Below, one piece after another: positions 1-7,820 of a stretch of 64,000 bases of DNA (the stretch's first letter is position 1; each line of letters starts with the position of its first letter). The notes beneath the pieces were generated by a model, which saw only the letters and a program-made list of their open reading frames with translations, did no database searches and was not told the DNA's origin. A program made the translations under genes and the position numbers. This DNA is from Clostridiales bacterium (GTDB lineage: Bacteria > Bacillota > Clostridia > Lachnospirales > Lachnospiraceae): assembly GCA_018365455.1 (NCBI GenBank), contig JAGZJZ010000025.1, positions 1-64,000 on the forward strand, written 5' to 3'.

Positions 1-84
1 GGTTTTTAAATAATAAAAAAAATTATAAAATATATATTATATTTAAAAAGTATTATTGTTCTGAAGGTAAGAGGGGGGATGATA

Positions 85-981
85 ATGGTATCTAATAAAT
101 CTAAGTCTGTATTAAATTTGAGTGATATTAATCACATAGAAATAGAAATAAATACTAATTGTAATTGGAGATGTGATTATTGTCCTGTTAAATTTAATGC
201 GCCAAAAACTAAATATATGTCTATGGATTTATTTGATAAAATTTTAGATAAAGTAAAAAATTTGCCGAAATTGAAGTATATATCTCTTAATTTTTATAAT
301 GAGCCAACGCTAGATAAATTTTTTGTTGATAGAATTGAAAAGATTAGAGCTATACAGAAAAGATTGATATTATTTACTAATGCAAGTATGTTAAATTACC
401 AAAAAATAAATTTATTAGAAGATTCTAAAATAGTAGAAATAATAAAAATAAATCTACCTAGTATTGAAGAAAAAGAGTTTATACGAATAACTGGATCAAC
501 TACTTTTCATCAAACTTTAAAAAATATTAAAGAAATTATATTAAGAGGTTTTGTAGTAGAAATTCTAGTTAATGGTACAATGGATGAAATAAAAAAAAAT
601 TACCCAATAATAGAAAAATATTTTGATAAATTTAAGAATGTAAAAGTTTTGAAAGTTTTAACAACAGACAGAGCCGGATTATTAAATAATAAATATGCTA
701 TGAATTATATGTATAGAAGTAAATTAAATGGATGCATACAAATAAGGAGATTATGTATTGATATAAACGGTGATTTTTTATTATGTAGTATGGATTATAA
801 TAAGAAGTATATATTAGGAAACATAAATGATGGAAGGATGAAGGAAATTATATATTCTGAAAAAGCTCAACATATATATAATCAAGTTTATGGAAAAGAG
901 CAGGTTACGGATGATTTTATATGCAAAAAATGCTTTGCTGCAACTTTTTCCAAAATTTTCAACAAAGCTAATGAAATATAG
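85..981 (+). CDS. radical-SAM / SPASM-like protein
   Basis: A radical-SAM enzyme that should bind a [4Fe-4S] cluster through the CxxxCxxC motif at about residues 26-33 (CNWRCDYC) and cleave S-adenosylmethionine. The C-terminal third has further cysteines (the CIQIRRLC and DFLLC segments and a terminal CKKC), as in SPASM/twitch domains that hold auxiliary clusters. About 298 residues is short for a SPASM protein. An upstream ATG lies at 79, but the run of G at 72-78 abuts it, so the ATG at 85 has the better ribosome-binding-site spacing. The gene is even richer in A+T than its neighbours. SPASM enzymes usually modify peptides, proteins or sugars; no precursor peptide is visible next to it, so the substrate is unknown. 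Its membership in the cluster is uncertain because it sits at the window edge. Confidence 0.85.
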   Translation: MVSNKSKSVLNLSDINHIEIEINTNCNWRCDYCPVKFNAPKTKYMSMDLFDKILDKVKNLPKLKYISLNFYNEPTLDKFFVDRIEKIRAIQKRLILFTNASMLNYQKINLLEDSKIVEIIKINLPSIEEKEFIRITGSTTFHQTLKNIKEIILRGFVVEILVNGTMDEIKKNYPIIEKYFDKFKNVKVLKVLTTDRAGLLNNKYAMNYMYRSKLNGCIQIRRLCIDINGDFLLCSMDYNKKYILGNINDGRMKEIIYSEKAQHIYNQVYGKEQVTDDFICKKCFAATFSKIFNKANEI

Positions 982-1065
982 ATTAATATAAGAATATCTT
1001 AATTGTATACTTAATGTGATTTAATTAATTTATTTAATATACTAAAGATAAGGAGATGAAGTAAT

Positions 1066-1389
1066 ATGAATGATTTTTATTATGAACCAGCATCTAGAAT
1101 AAGGGAATTAAGAGAATGTAACAGATTTACTAGAGAGCAGTTAGCTGAACTGGCAGATATATCTCCCAAATTCTTATATGAAATTGAAACAGGTAAAAAA
1201 GGATTTACTGCAGATACTCTTTTTAGAATATCTCAGGCATTATCAGTTAGTAGTGAGTATATATTAACAGGTAAGAATAAAAGCTTTAGTGAAGATTTGC
1301 AAAAAGCTCTTTCTAATTTTAAAAGAGATCAAATTTCTGATATTATTAATTTGTTAAGGATTATTGATAATATAATATCTAATAAATAA
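1066..1389 (+). CDS. XRE/Cro-type helix-turn-helix regulator
   Basis: A 107-residue protein with one XRE-type helix-turn-helix at about residues 10-68 (RIRELRECNRFTREQLAEL, then ISPKFLYEIETGKKG), followed by a short C-terminal helix of unknown role. It has a good ribosome binding site (AAGGAGATGAAG) 8-12 bases before the ATG. It is likely a small DNA-binding repressor or activator. It lies just ahead of the FabZ-like and DAHP-synthase genes on the same strand, so it may control the left block of the cluster, but no operator was identified. Confidence 0.88.
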   Translation: MNDFYYEPASRIRELRECNRFTREQLAELADISPKFLYEIETGKKGFTADTLFRISQALSVSSEYILTGKNKSFSEDLQKALSNFKRDQISDIINLLRIIDNIISNK

Positions 1390-1424
1390 AAAGTAATTAA
1401 TATATGAAGATGAAAGGCGTTATT

Positions 1425-1844
1425 ATGAATATTCTTTATCAAGAAGACATTAAAAAAATTCTTCCCCATCGAGAGCCTATGCTTTTAGTGGATGAGATCT
1501 TGCTTTGTGATACAGAAAAAGTAGTAGGAACATATCAAGTTACCGGACAGGAATTTTTTTTGAAAGGACATTTTCCAGGAAATCCAATTGTTCCTGGTGT
1601 AATAATATGCGAAATTATGGCACAAGTTAGTTGCGGATTATTTATTAATGAACAGAAAAAGTCAACTCCTTACTTGACCTCAATATCAGATGTAAAATTC
1701 AGACAAATTATAAGAGCAGGTGAAAGAATTATTATTCATGCGGTAAATTTATCAGGTAATAGTATTATGAAAAGAATTTATTGTGAAGCATTTGTAAATA
1801 ATAAATTATGTGCGCAAGGAAAAATTCATTATATCTTTAAATGA
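1425..1844 (+). CDS. FabZ-like 3-hydroxyacyl-ACP dehydratase (hotdog fold)
   Basis: A hotdog-fold dehydratase of the FabZ/FabA family, which removes water from a beta-hydroxyacyl thioester on a carrier protein to give an enoyl thioester. The diagnostic N-terminal LPHREPMLLVDEI is present at about residues 14-26, and GHFPGNPIVPG at about 48-58 carries the catalytic His49, with the partner acid Glu63 in ICEIMAQ. The length of 139 residues is normal. An upstream ATG at 1404 is open, but the start at 1425 has an AAAGG element at a sensible distance and begins with the usual FabZ N-terminus. In this cluster it is better placed to serve polyketide reduction than housekeeping fatty-acid synthesis, though this is inference. 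Confidence 0.88.
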   Translation: MNILYQEDIKKILPHREPMLLVDEILLCDTEKVVGTYQVTGQEFFLKGHFPGNPIVPGVIICEIMAQVSCGLFINEQKKSTPYLTSISDVKFRQIIRAGERIIIHAVNLSGNSIMKRIYCEAFVNNKLCAQGKIHYIFK

Positions 1845-1893
1845 AATATAGTAATTCATCTATTCTTATGAGATGTACCAGGGAGGTTTACAA

Positions 1894-2652
1894 ATGGGCT
1901 ATAAAGGATTAATTAGTGACATCTCTTGTAATGCGCATCCTTTTCTAATCGCTGGACCTTGTTCAATTGAGAGCCATAGCATGATGGAAATAATAATTAG
2001 GCAGCTTCAAAGAAAGGGAATCACAGTATTTCGGGCAGGAACGTTCAAACCACGTACATCACCATATGACTTTCAGGGATTAGGAATGGAAGGACTTTTT
2101 ATTTTAAATAGTTTAAGAAAGAAATATAAAGTAAAAATTGTTACAGAAGTAATTGACGTCAGGCATATCGAAATAATGAGTAATATGGTTGACATTTTGC
2201 AAGTTGGAACCAGAAATATGTTTAATTATGAATTGTTAAAAGAGTTGGGAAATGTAAATATACCAATATTATTGAAAAGGGGTATGTGTGCTACTATTAA
2301 TGAATACATAAACGCTGCTCAATATATCTTACAGAGTGGTAATGATAAGATTATATTGTGTGAGAGAGGCATAAGGTCATTTGATACCAGTACACGTAAT
2401 TTATTAGATTTATCTTCCGTTGCAATAATAAAAGAAGAAACTAATTTTCCAATTATAGTTGATATTAGCCATTCTTTAGGGAGAAAAGATATTATATTGC
2501 CAATGGCTAGGGCTTCCTTTGCAGCAGGAGCTGATGGCTTAATGATAGAGGTTCATAATAATCCTAACAATGCATTATCTGATGCTTCTCAACAATTAAA
2601 CTTGGAAGAGTTTGAATTATTTATAGAAAAGCTAAACCGCAGTATTGATTAA
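1894..2652 (+). CDS. aroF: 3-deoxy-7-phosphoheptulonate (DAHP) synthase, unregulated type
   Basis: Condenses phosphoenolpyruvate with erythrose 4-phosphate, the first step of the shikimate pathway. AGPCSIES near the N-terminus, FKPRTSPYDFQGLG, the KRG segment and the DISHS segment fit the KDO8P/DAHP synthase type I-beta family; the TSPYDFQGLG stretch favours DAHP over KDO8P synthase. The start is placed at the ATG at 1894 because a perfect AGGGAGG lies 7-8 bases before it. The protein is 252 residues with no ACT, chorismate-mutase or ferredoxin-like regulatory extension, so it is predicted to be insensitive to aromatic feedback. It probably raises shikimate/chorismate/prephenate flux for the cluster; which aromatic product is drawn off cannot be read directly. 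Confidence 0.88.
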   Translation: MGYKGLISDISCNAHPFLIAGPCSIESHSMMEIIIRQLQRKGITVFRAGTFKPRTSPYDFQGLGMEGLFILNSLRKKYKVKIVTEVIDVRHIEIMSNMVDILQVGTRNMFNYELLKELGNVNIPILLKRGMCATINEYINAAQYILQSGNDKIILCERGIRSFDTSTRNLLDLSSVAIIKEETNFPIIVDISHSLGRKDIILPMARASFAAGADGLMIEVHNNPNNALSDASQQLNLEEFELFIEKLNRSID

Positions 2653-2715
2653 GAAAATAAATATAAATGAGTTCACAGTAAATGATCGGGGTACAAAAGG
2701 GATGGTGGGTCTTTT

Positions 2716-2847
2716 ATGGTAAAAAATTTAAGAAATTATTGGTATTTTTGGGTGTTAACATCGGTTATATTTTTTTGTTATAATAGATATAGAAAAAGAA
2801 GGCATTATATATTAGTTTCAAAAAAGGTTTTAGAAAGGACAACTTAA
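2716..2847 (+). CDS. possible 43-residue cationic membrane peptide
   Basis: A short open frame of 43 codons starting MVKNLRNYWYFWVL, with a hydrophobic aromatic stretch at residues 8-23 followed by a basic segment (NRYRKRRHY). A GGTGGG lies 5-6 bases before the ATG, and the stop abuts the ATG of the next gene (TAAATG), as in translationally coupled genes. Against it, a good sigma-A-type promoter falls inside the frame, which suggests the stretch may simply be an intergenic region. No homologue is recognised. Confidence 0.28.
   Translation: MVKNLRNYWYFWVLTSVIFFCYNRYRKRRHYILVSKKVLERTT
2755..2784 (+). promoter_or_regulatory. probable sigma-A promoter
   Basis: TTAACA at 2755-2760 and a perfect TATAAT at 2779-2784, separated by 18 bases. 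This is the best promoter match noted in the left block. It lies 64 bases ahead of the B12 radical-SAM gene at 2848 and would drive that gene and the following acyltransferase and dehydratase genes. Confidence 0.6.
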
Positions 2848-4167
2848 ATGAGGATAGCATTAATCAATCCAAAAGGAACTATATTTAGTAATAATAAAGA
2901 AATGTCTACTTTTCTTGAGAAAACAATTTCTATGGACAGTTTTCGTCATTTCTGGTCAGCTCCATGCTTAGGGCTATTAACAATTGCTGCTTATTTTCCT
3001 GATAATTGGGATGTTGATTATATTGATGAAGTATACAGGGAGATAGATTTTAATTTACATTATGATTTCATATGTATTAGCGCAATGACTATTCAAGCTA
3101 ATAGAGCATATCAGATAGCAGAAAAGTTTAGGAAAAAAAGTGTTTTAACAGTTATAGGCGGAATACATTGTACTTTACTGCCAAATGAAGCTGGAAAGTA
3201 TGTAGATGTAGTTTTGGCAGGAGAGGGAGAAGTACTTTTTCCAAAATTTCTTGAAGACTACCGGAAAGGGAGGGTTAAAAAGTTATACCAAAGCACCAGT
3301 AAGGATCCATTTGATCTGAAAAACTGTATTATGCCCAGATATGATTTAATCAAATACTATGATTATCCTATAGTTAATGTTTACACTACTAGAGGATGTC
3401 CAAGAAAGTGCAATTTTTGTTGTGCATCGAATGTATATGGTGTTAAATATAGAAGAAAATCTAATGAACAGATTTTAAAAGAAATAGACGAAATTGTTAA
3501 ACTCTATCCAGATAAATTAATATTATTTGCAGATGATAATTTTTTTGTTCTAAGAAATGAAACTAAGTTATTTTTAAATGAATTAAGAGAAAAAAATATA
3601 AGATGGATAGCTCAAACGGATATAACCATATCTAACGATGAATCATTATTAAAGTTAATGTATCAGTCAGGATGCCAGTGGATAGTTATTGGACTGGAAA
3701 GTATTTCAGAAAAGAGTTTACAAACTATAGAAGCTATTAATTTTAAGCAAAAACACTTAAATAAGTATAAGGAGGATATACAAAAGATACAATCCTATGG
3801 AATTAATATTTATGGAACGTTTATTGTGGGATTAGATGAAGACGGTTCCGATATATTTGAACATACAGCTCAATTTATATTGGATGCCAAGTTGTACGGT
3901 GTAAATATAACGGTTCCAACACCCCTCCCGGGGACGAAGTTAAGACAGCAGATGGAGGCAGAGAAACGCATTATTAGTTATGATTGGTCAGATTATACTC
4001 TATGGGACGTGGTTATTAGACCGAAACATATGAATAAATCAGAACTAGAAATTGGTTTGCTGAATTTATATAAGAAGATCTCAAATAAGCACAATTCTGA
4101 TAAGCGTCTGAAAAGTTTATTGAATGATATCAGACAGAGAAAGAAATTGGAGAAAGGAGTAGATTAA
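2848..4167 (+). CDS. B12-binding radical-SAM enzyme, copy 1
   Basis: Class B radical-SAM architecture: an N-terminal cobalamin-binding Rossmann domain (about residues 1-140, with IGGIHCTLLP and the GEGEVLF turn), then a radical-SAM domain with CxxxCxxC at Cys184, Cys188 and Cys191 (TTRGCPRKCNFC), and a C-terminal segment (DYTLWDVVIRPK) typical of the DUF4070-type group. Family members methylate unactivated carbon or catalyse ring rearrangements, using methylcobalamin plus SAM. At 439 residues it is close in length and sequence to the proteins at 20100, 23059, 24357 and 62833, so the cluster holds an expanded paralogue set. Its substrate is probably a carrier-bound intermediate, which is inference. 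Confidence 0.9.
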   Translation: MRIALINPKGTIFSNNKEMSTFLEKTISMDSFRHFWSAPCLGLLTIAAYFPDNWDVDYIDEVYREIDFNLHYDFICISAMTIQANRAYQIAEKFRKKSVLTVIGGIHCTLLPNEAGKYVDVVLAGEGEVLFPKFLEDYRKGRVKKLYQSTSKDPFDLKNCIMPRYDLIKYYDYPIVNVYTTRGCPRKCNFCCASNVYGVKYRRKSNEQILKEIDEIVKLYPDKLILFADDNFFVLRNETKLFLNELREKNIRWIAQTDITISNDESLLKLMYQSGCQWIVIGLESISEKSLQTIEAINFKQKHLNKYKEDIQKIQSYGINIYGTFIVGLDEDGSDIFEHTAQFILDAKLYGVNITVPTPLPGTKLRQQMEAEKRIISYDWSDYTLWDVVIRPKHMNKSELEIGLLNLYKKISNKHNSDKRLKSLLNDIRQRKKLEKGVD

Positions 4168-4171
4168 TAAT

Positions 4172-5077
4172 TTGAAATATGGATGGTGTGCGGCTTTTCC
4201 TGGTAGAGAAGCAGTTTTAAAAGGATTGGATAAATCTTTTTATCGTGATTTTACACTGGTGAGAAACATCTTTGAGGAAGCAGACGAGATATTGAAAGTA
4301 AAATTAGAAAAATTTTGTTATACAAATGAAAAAATAGAATTTACCTGGCAGACAATCTGTTTAGTTACGCATTGCTACGCTATTTACAAGGTCATGGAAG
4401 TTATTTACGGTAAACCTAATGCTTTTGCTGGTTATAGCCAGGGAGAATTTACAGCTTTTGCAGCGTCTGATATTATAAAATTTTCAGAAATATTACTCCT
4501 TATAAAATCCCTGGAAAATATTCTTTATGAGGAAAAGGTAATTGGGGAATGTATGTATAGAATTGTAAATGTCGATATACTAGAATTACTGAAAGCATGT
4601 AGAATAGTGGATAATTCTGGTAATAAAGTTAGTGTAAGTTCTTATATCTCGGATAAACAAAATATTATTTCTGGCTTAAGAAACAATGTTATGGAAGTAA
4701 TTCAGATATTAAAGAGGCAAAAAAATATTTGGGCGATTGATTTGCATTCTGATAGAGCATATCATAGTCCAATGTGTAATCAAATAGCTGAAAAATCAAA
4801 GTCGCTTTTTAATAAAGTTCAGTTTTATACTCCCAGTATTCCAGTCTTTAATTGCTATGATGGATTAAAAAATCAAGATAAAAATCTTCTCAAAGAAAAA
4901 CTTTCAAAGCAAATTAATCATCCGATTCGTTGGAATAAGATAATTAAAGGCTTGGTGGAGAGCAATATTTTCAATTTAGTAGAAATTGGACCAGGATGCA
5001 CAGTCAGTGGTAATTCAAGAATTGCACATGAAAGAATAAATTGCAGTTGGATAGGGAGTACAGATAATCTATGGTAA
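4172..5077 (+). CDS. free-standing acyltransferase (trans-AT, FabD family)
   Basis: Loads malonyl-type units from CoA onto acyl carrier proteins. The nucleophile elbow is GYSQGE, with Ser89 in place of the usual GHSxG context, and the catalytic His is His198 in RAYHSP; NHPIRW and VEIGPG near the C-terminus are standard AT landmarks. At 301 residues it is normal for a discrete AT. The start is TTG at 4172, with AAAGGAG 12 bases upstream, slightly long spacing. The modular KS-ACP-C protein at 59447 has no AT of its own, so this enzyme is the obvious trans-acting supplier. It overlaps the next gene by 7 bases. Confidence 0.88.
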   Translation: MKYGWCAAFPGREAVLKGLDKSFYRDFTLVRNIFEEADEILKVKLEKFCYTNEKIEFTWQTICLVTHCYAIYKVMEVIYGKPNAFAGYSQGEFTAFAASDIIKFSEILLLIKSLENILYEEKVIGECMYRIVNVDILELLKACRIVDNSGNKVSVSSYISDKQNIISGLRNNVMEVIQILKRQKNIWAIDLHSDRAYHSPMCNQIAEKSKSLFNKVQFYTPSIPVFNCYDGLKNQDKNLLKEKLSKQINHPIRWNKIIKGLVESNIFNLVEIGPGCTVSGNSRIAHERINCSWIGSTDNLW

Positions 5078-5865
5078 TTAAAATATTATATTTTTGTTCT
5101 TTTGTGCCATACCGAATGTTAAGCAAAAATGGTTTAGAAATGATCAGTATCTTTGATACAAAATTTGGAGAGAATGAGCTTCCTTTTATATCGGGAAATC
5201 CATGCTGCTTTATTGATAAATGCGGTAAGATAGACTTTACGAAATATGATGGAATCATATTTACCAACTGTTGTAATAGCACACAGCGATTTTATGATTA
5301 TTTAAAATATAAGTATCCTGATATGTTTACATATATATTAGAAATCCCCCGCAACCGATATGACACTGCTTTGGAAATTTGTGATCTCTGTGATAAGTTA
5401 AAAATGCATTTTAACATAGAAATAAATACAAAAGAGGTTAAAGATTGTTATGTTAATTATTTATCATCTAATAAACATATATTAATTATAACGAGTTCAC
5501 TAAGTAAAAAATATGTAAATGAACTGGAAATCTTATTTAAGCCGTATCAGGTTTACGTCGAGTCTTGCTGGTCTGAAGCAAGAGGGGATTTATTTTTATT
5601 GAATAAAAAGACAGCTTGTATGAGAATGTCTGATTATTATGAATACATAATAGAAAGAATAAAACTCTATAAAGCAGTTATTTTTATAACGATAGAAAGA
5701 TGCGATTATTGTATGTTTACTTACCCTGTTATTAAGCAGATATGTGAAGATTTGAAGATTAGATATCTGCATTTGGAAGAAGACTATGTGGACTCTATTT
5801 CAGAAAGAAGTAGATTAAGATACGACGCCTTTATAGAATGTCTAAGAATAGAAAGTGGTGATTAG
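5071..5865 (+). CDS. 2-hydroxyacyl-CoA dehydratase D-family subunit, short
   Basis: Belongs to the HgdB/FldC-like family of [4Fe-4S] dehydratase subunits. Visible landmarks are SFVPYRMLSKNGL at the N-terminus, FTNCCNSTQRFYDYLK in the middle, and a C-terminal ERCDYCMFTYP followed by LHLEEDY and a final helix, matching the family's usual end. At 264 residues it is much shorter than the usual 330-430, so part of the middle region is missing. It overlaps the acyltransferase gene and abuts the next subunit (stop at 5863-5865, TTG start at 5866), so the genes are translationally coupled. It might be a specificity or scaffold subunit; its catalytic status is uncertain. Confidence 0.8.
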   Translation: MVIKILYFCSFVPYRMLSKNGLEMISIFDTKFGENELPFISGNPCCFIDKCGKIDFTKYDGIIFTNCCNSTQRFYDYLKYKYPDMFTYILEIPRNRYDTALEICDLCDKLKMHFNIEINTKEVKDCYVNYLSSNKHILIITSSLSKKYVNELEILFKPYQVYVESCWSEARGDLFLLNKKTACMRMSDYYEYIIERIKLYKAVIFITIERCDYCMFTYPVIKQICEDLKIRYLHLEEDYVDSISERSRLRYDAFIECLRIESGD

Positions 5866-7053
5866 TTGAATGAATTTCTTCAAAAGGTTAAGTTTGCCGA
5901 TAAATTAACTCAGTTTATGGAACTTGAGGCAGCAAAGATGGTCGTTAATAATCAGATCAATATTTTTAATAATATCATGCAGACAGATAATGATAGAATT
6001 GTATGGAGTAATATGGTGATGCCTACAGAATTAATTTTTGCTTTTAATCTTATCCCATTGCAGACTGAACTTGTTTCAGGTTGGTTATCCACACTTAATC
6101 TGTCAAAAAAATATATACATACAGCTCATTCTAAAAAATATAATATAAATGTCTGTTCTTATCATAAAGCTATTATTGGATGCCTGGAAGAAGGAATATT
6201 AAAACCGCCTATAATTGCTGTTTTTTCTTCACATATATGTGATGGCGGAAGTATGATGGGGACTTATTTAAAAAAAAGATTTAATACGAAAGTCAAATTA
6301 ATACAAGTTCCTTATTCAGTAACGGTACAAAATAGACAGTTCCTAGAAAGTCAATTGACTGAATTAAAAGAATGGATGGAAGCATATGTTGGATATCGTT
6401 TAACTAATGAAAATTTAAAAAGCACAATTGAGTTTTCTAATAAAGCAAGAGAATATTTTATAAAAGCAAATAACATCAGAAAATCTAAGACAGTATTTAT
6501 GGGAAATCTATCTATTAGAAATATGTATGGTGCAACTTTCTTAATGGGTTCTGAATTAGGAGTTAAAGTTGCCAAAAAATATTATTGGCAACTTAAGAAT
6601 AAACAAAAAGTTGAATGCAAGAAAAGAATACTTTGGGTACATTTTGCTCCTTTACATAATGGTCAAATAATGAAGTTTTTTGAAGAAGAACTAGGATGTG
6701 TTATAGTATTTGATATTACTAGCTTTATTTATTGGGATAAGTTAGATGAAAATGGCTCTATAGAAATACTCTCACAGAAAATATTGTCTCATTACTATTT
6801 AGGGGAGGCCAAAAAGAGAATTAATCTATATTTAAATATTGTTGAGCAATATAATGTGGATGGCATTGTGATTTTCATGCATAATGGTTGTAAAGCGATT
6901 CCATGTTCGGCTTGGGAATTAAAAGAAGTTTCCAAATTGACAAATAAGCCACTATTAGAATTATATGGTGATTGTATAAATCCTGAAGGTATCTCAACAG
7001 AACAAATGAAATTAAGAATGGAAGCATTTAAAGAAGGATTGGAGAGAGAGTAA
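5866..7053 (+). CDS. 2-hydroxyacyl-CoA dehydratase subunit
   Basis: A full-length (395-residue) subunit of a radical-type dehydratase that removes water from a 2-hydroxyacyl thioester via a ketyl radical. Family hallmarks are WSNMVMPTELIFAFNLIPL, a cysteine in CSYHKA at Cys97, VFSSHICDGGSMM, and a C-terminal LLELYGDCINPEGISTEQMKLRMEAF. Translation begins at TTG directly after the stop of the previous gene; the nearby ATG is out of frame. It overlaps the activase start at 7053 by one base. The partner is probably the 378-residue subunit at 7810, which has the same CSYHKA motif. The acyl substrate is unknown. Confidence 0.85.
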   Translation: MNEFLQKVKFADKLTQFMELEAAKMVVNNQINIFNNIMQTDNDRIVWSNMVMPTELIFAFNLIPLQTELVSGWLSTLNLSKKYIHTAHSKKYNINVCSYHKAIIGCLEEGILKPPIIAVFSSHICDGGSMMGTYLKKRFNTKVKLIQVPYSVTVQNRQFLESQLTELKEWMEAYVGYRLTNENLKSTIEFSNKAREYFIKANNIRKSKTVFMGNLSIRNMYGATFLMGSELGVKVAKKYYWQLKNKQKVECKKRILWVHFAPLHNGQIMKFFEEELGCVIVFDITSFIYWDKLDENGSIEILSQKILSHYYLGEAKKRINLYLNIVEQYNVDGIVIFMHNGCKAIPCSAWELKEVSKLTNKPLLELYGDCINPEGISTEQMKLRMEAFKEGLERE

Positions 7054-7820
7054 TGTATATCGGAATAGATATAGGATCAAGATCAACAAATGCTGTATTA
7101 TTGGATAAAAATAAAGATATGGTTAATTATTCTATTTTGCCAACTGGATTTGATCAAAAACAGACAAGTAAATTAATTATTGATGATATTTGTAAAAGAT
7201 CTGGAATAGACAAGGATGAAATAAAAAAGATTGTTGGTACTGGTTATGGGCGAAGAAATATACAAAATGTTAATAAAGTGGTAACAGAAATAACTTGTCA
7301 TGCTTTAGGTGCTCAGTATTTTTTTCAAAATGCTGAAGTCATTATCGATATTGGGGGGCAGGATAGTAAAGTCATAAAGTTGTCAAAAAATGGGTTTGTT
7401 GAAGAGTTTGAAATGAATGACAAATGTTCAGCAGGAACTGGCCGTTTCTTAGAAGTTATGGCAGGCGTAATGAATATGGATATGAATGAATTTTCTCAAA
7501 GTGGTCTAAATGCAAGTAAGATATATAAGATAAGCAGTACTTGCACAGTCTTTGCAGAATCAGAAGTAATATCAGGGATATCAAAAGGGATTAAACGGGA
7601 AGAAATTATTGCAGGTATATATCAATCTATTGCCTATAGAATTTTTGTTTTAGCGAAAAATATTAATTGTGACGGACAAGTTGTTTTAACTGGTGGTGTA
7701 GCAAAAAATAAAGGAGTTATTGAATTTATAAGAAAAAAAATTAAAAATATTTCTGTTCCAGTGGAACCTCAAATTGTAGGTGCTATGGGAGCTGCTCTAA
7801 TAGGATATTATGGAAAATAA
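7053..7820 (+). CDS. dehydratase activase (BadF/BadG/HgdC ATPase family)
   Basis: An ASKHA-fold ATPase that hydrolyses ATP to push one low-potential electron into the dehydratase. Phosphate-binding GIDIGSRSTNAV is at the N-terminus and IGGQDSKVI in the middle. The two cysteines that bridge the homodimer's single [4Fe-4S] cluster are visible as Cys125 (NDKCSAGTGRF) and Cys164 (SSTCTVFAESEV). The length of 255 residues is normal for HgdC/FldI. It is placed between two dehydratase subunit genes and overlaps the downstream one by 11 bases. Only one activase gene is present, which favours a 2-hydroxyacyl-CoA dehydratase over benzoyl-CoA reductase (which has two unequal ATPase subunits). Confidence 0.92.
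   Translation: MYIGIDIGSRSTNAVLLDKNKDMVNYSILPTGFDQKQTSKLIIDDICKRSGIDKDEIKKIVGTGYGRRNIQNVNKVVTEITCHALGAQYFFQNAEVIIDIGGQDSKVIKLSKNGFVEEFEMNDKCSAGTGRFLEVMAGVMNMDMNEFSQSGLNASKIYKISSTCTVFAESEVISGISKGIKREEIIAGIYQSIAYRIFVLAKNINCDGQVVLTGGVAKNKGVIEFIRKKIKNISVPVEPQIVGAMGAALIGYYGK

Noticed and set aside
1038..1043. Promoter for the XRE gene (TATACT at 1038-1043)
   Set aside because: No -35 element at an acceptable distance; the whole region is AT-rich, so a single -10 match means little.
1873..2652. KDO-8-phosphate synthase
   Set aside because: The TSPYDFQGLG segment fits DAHP synthase, and nothing else suggests lipopolysaccharide synthesis in a Gram-positive-type genome.
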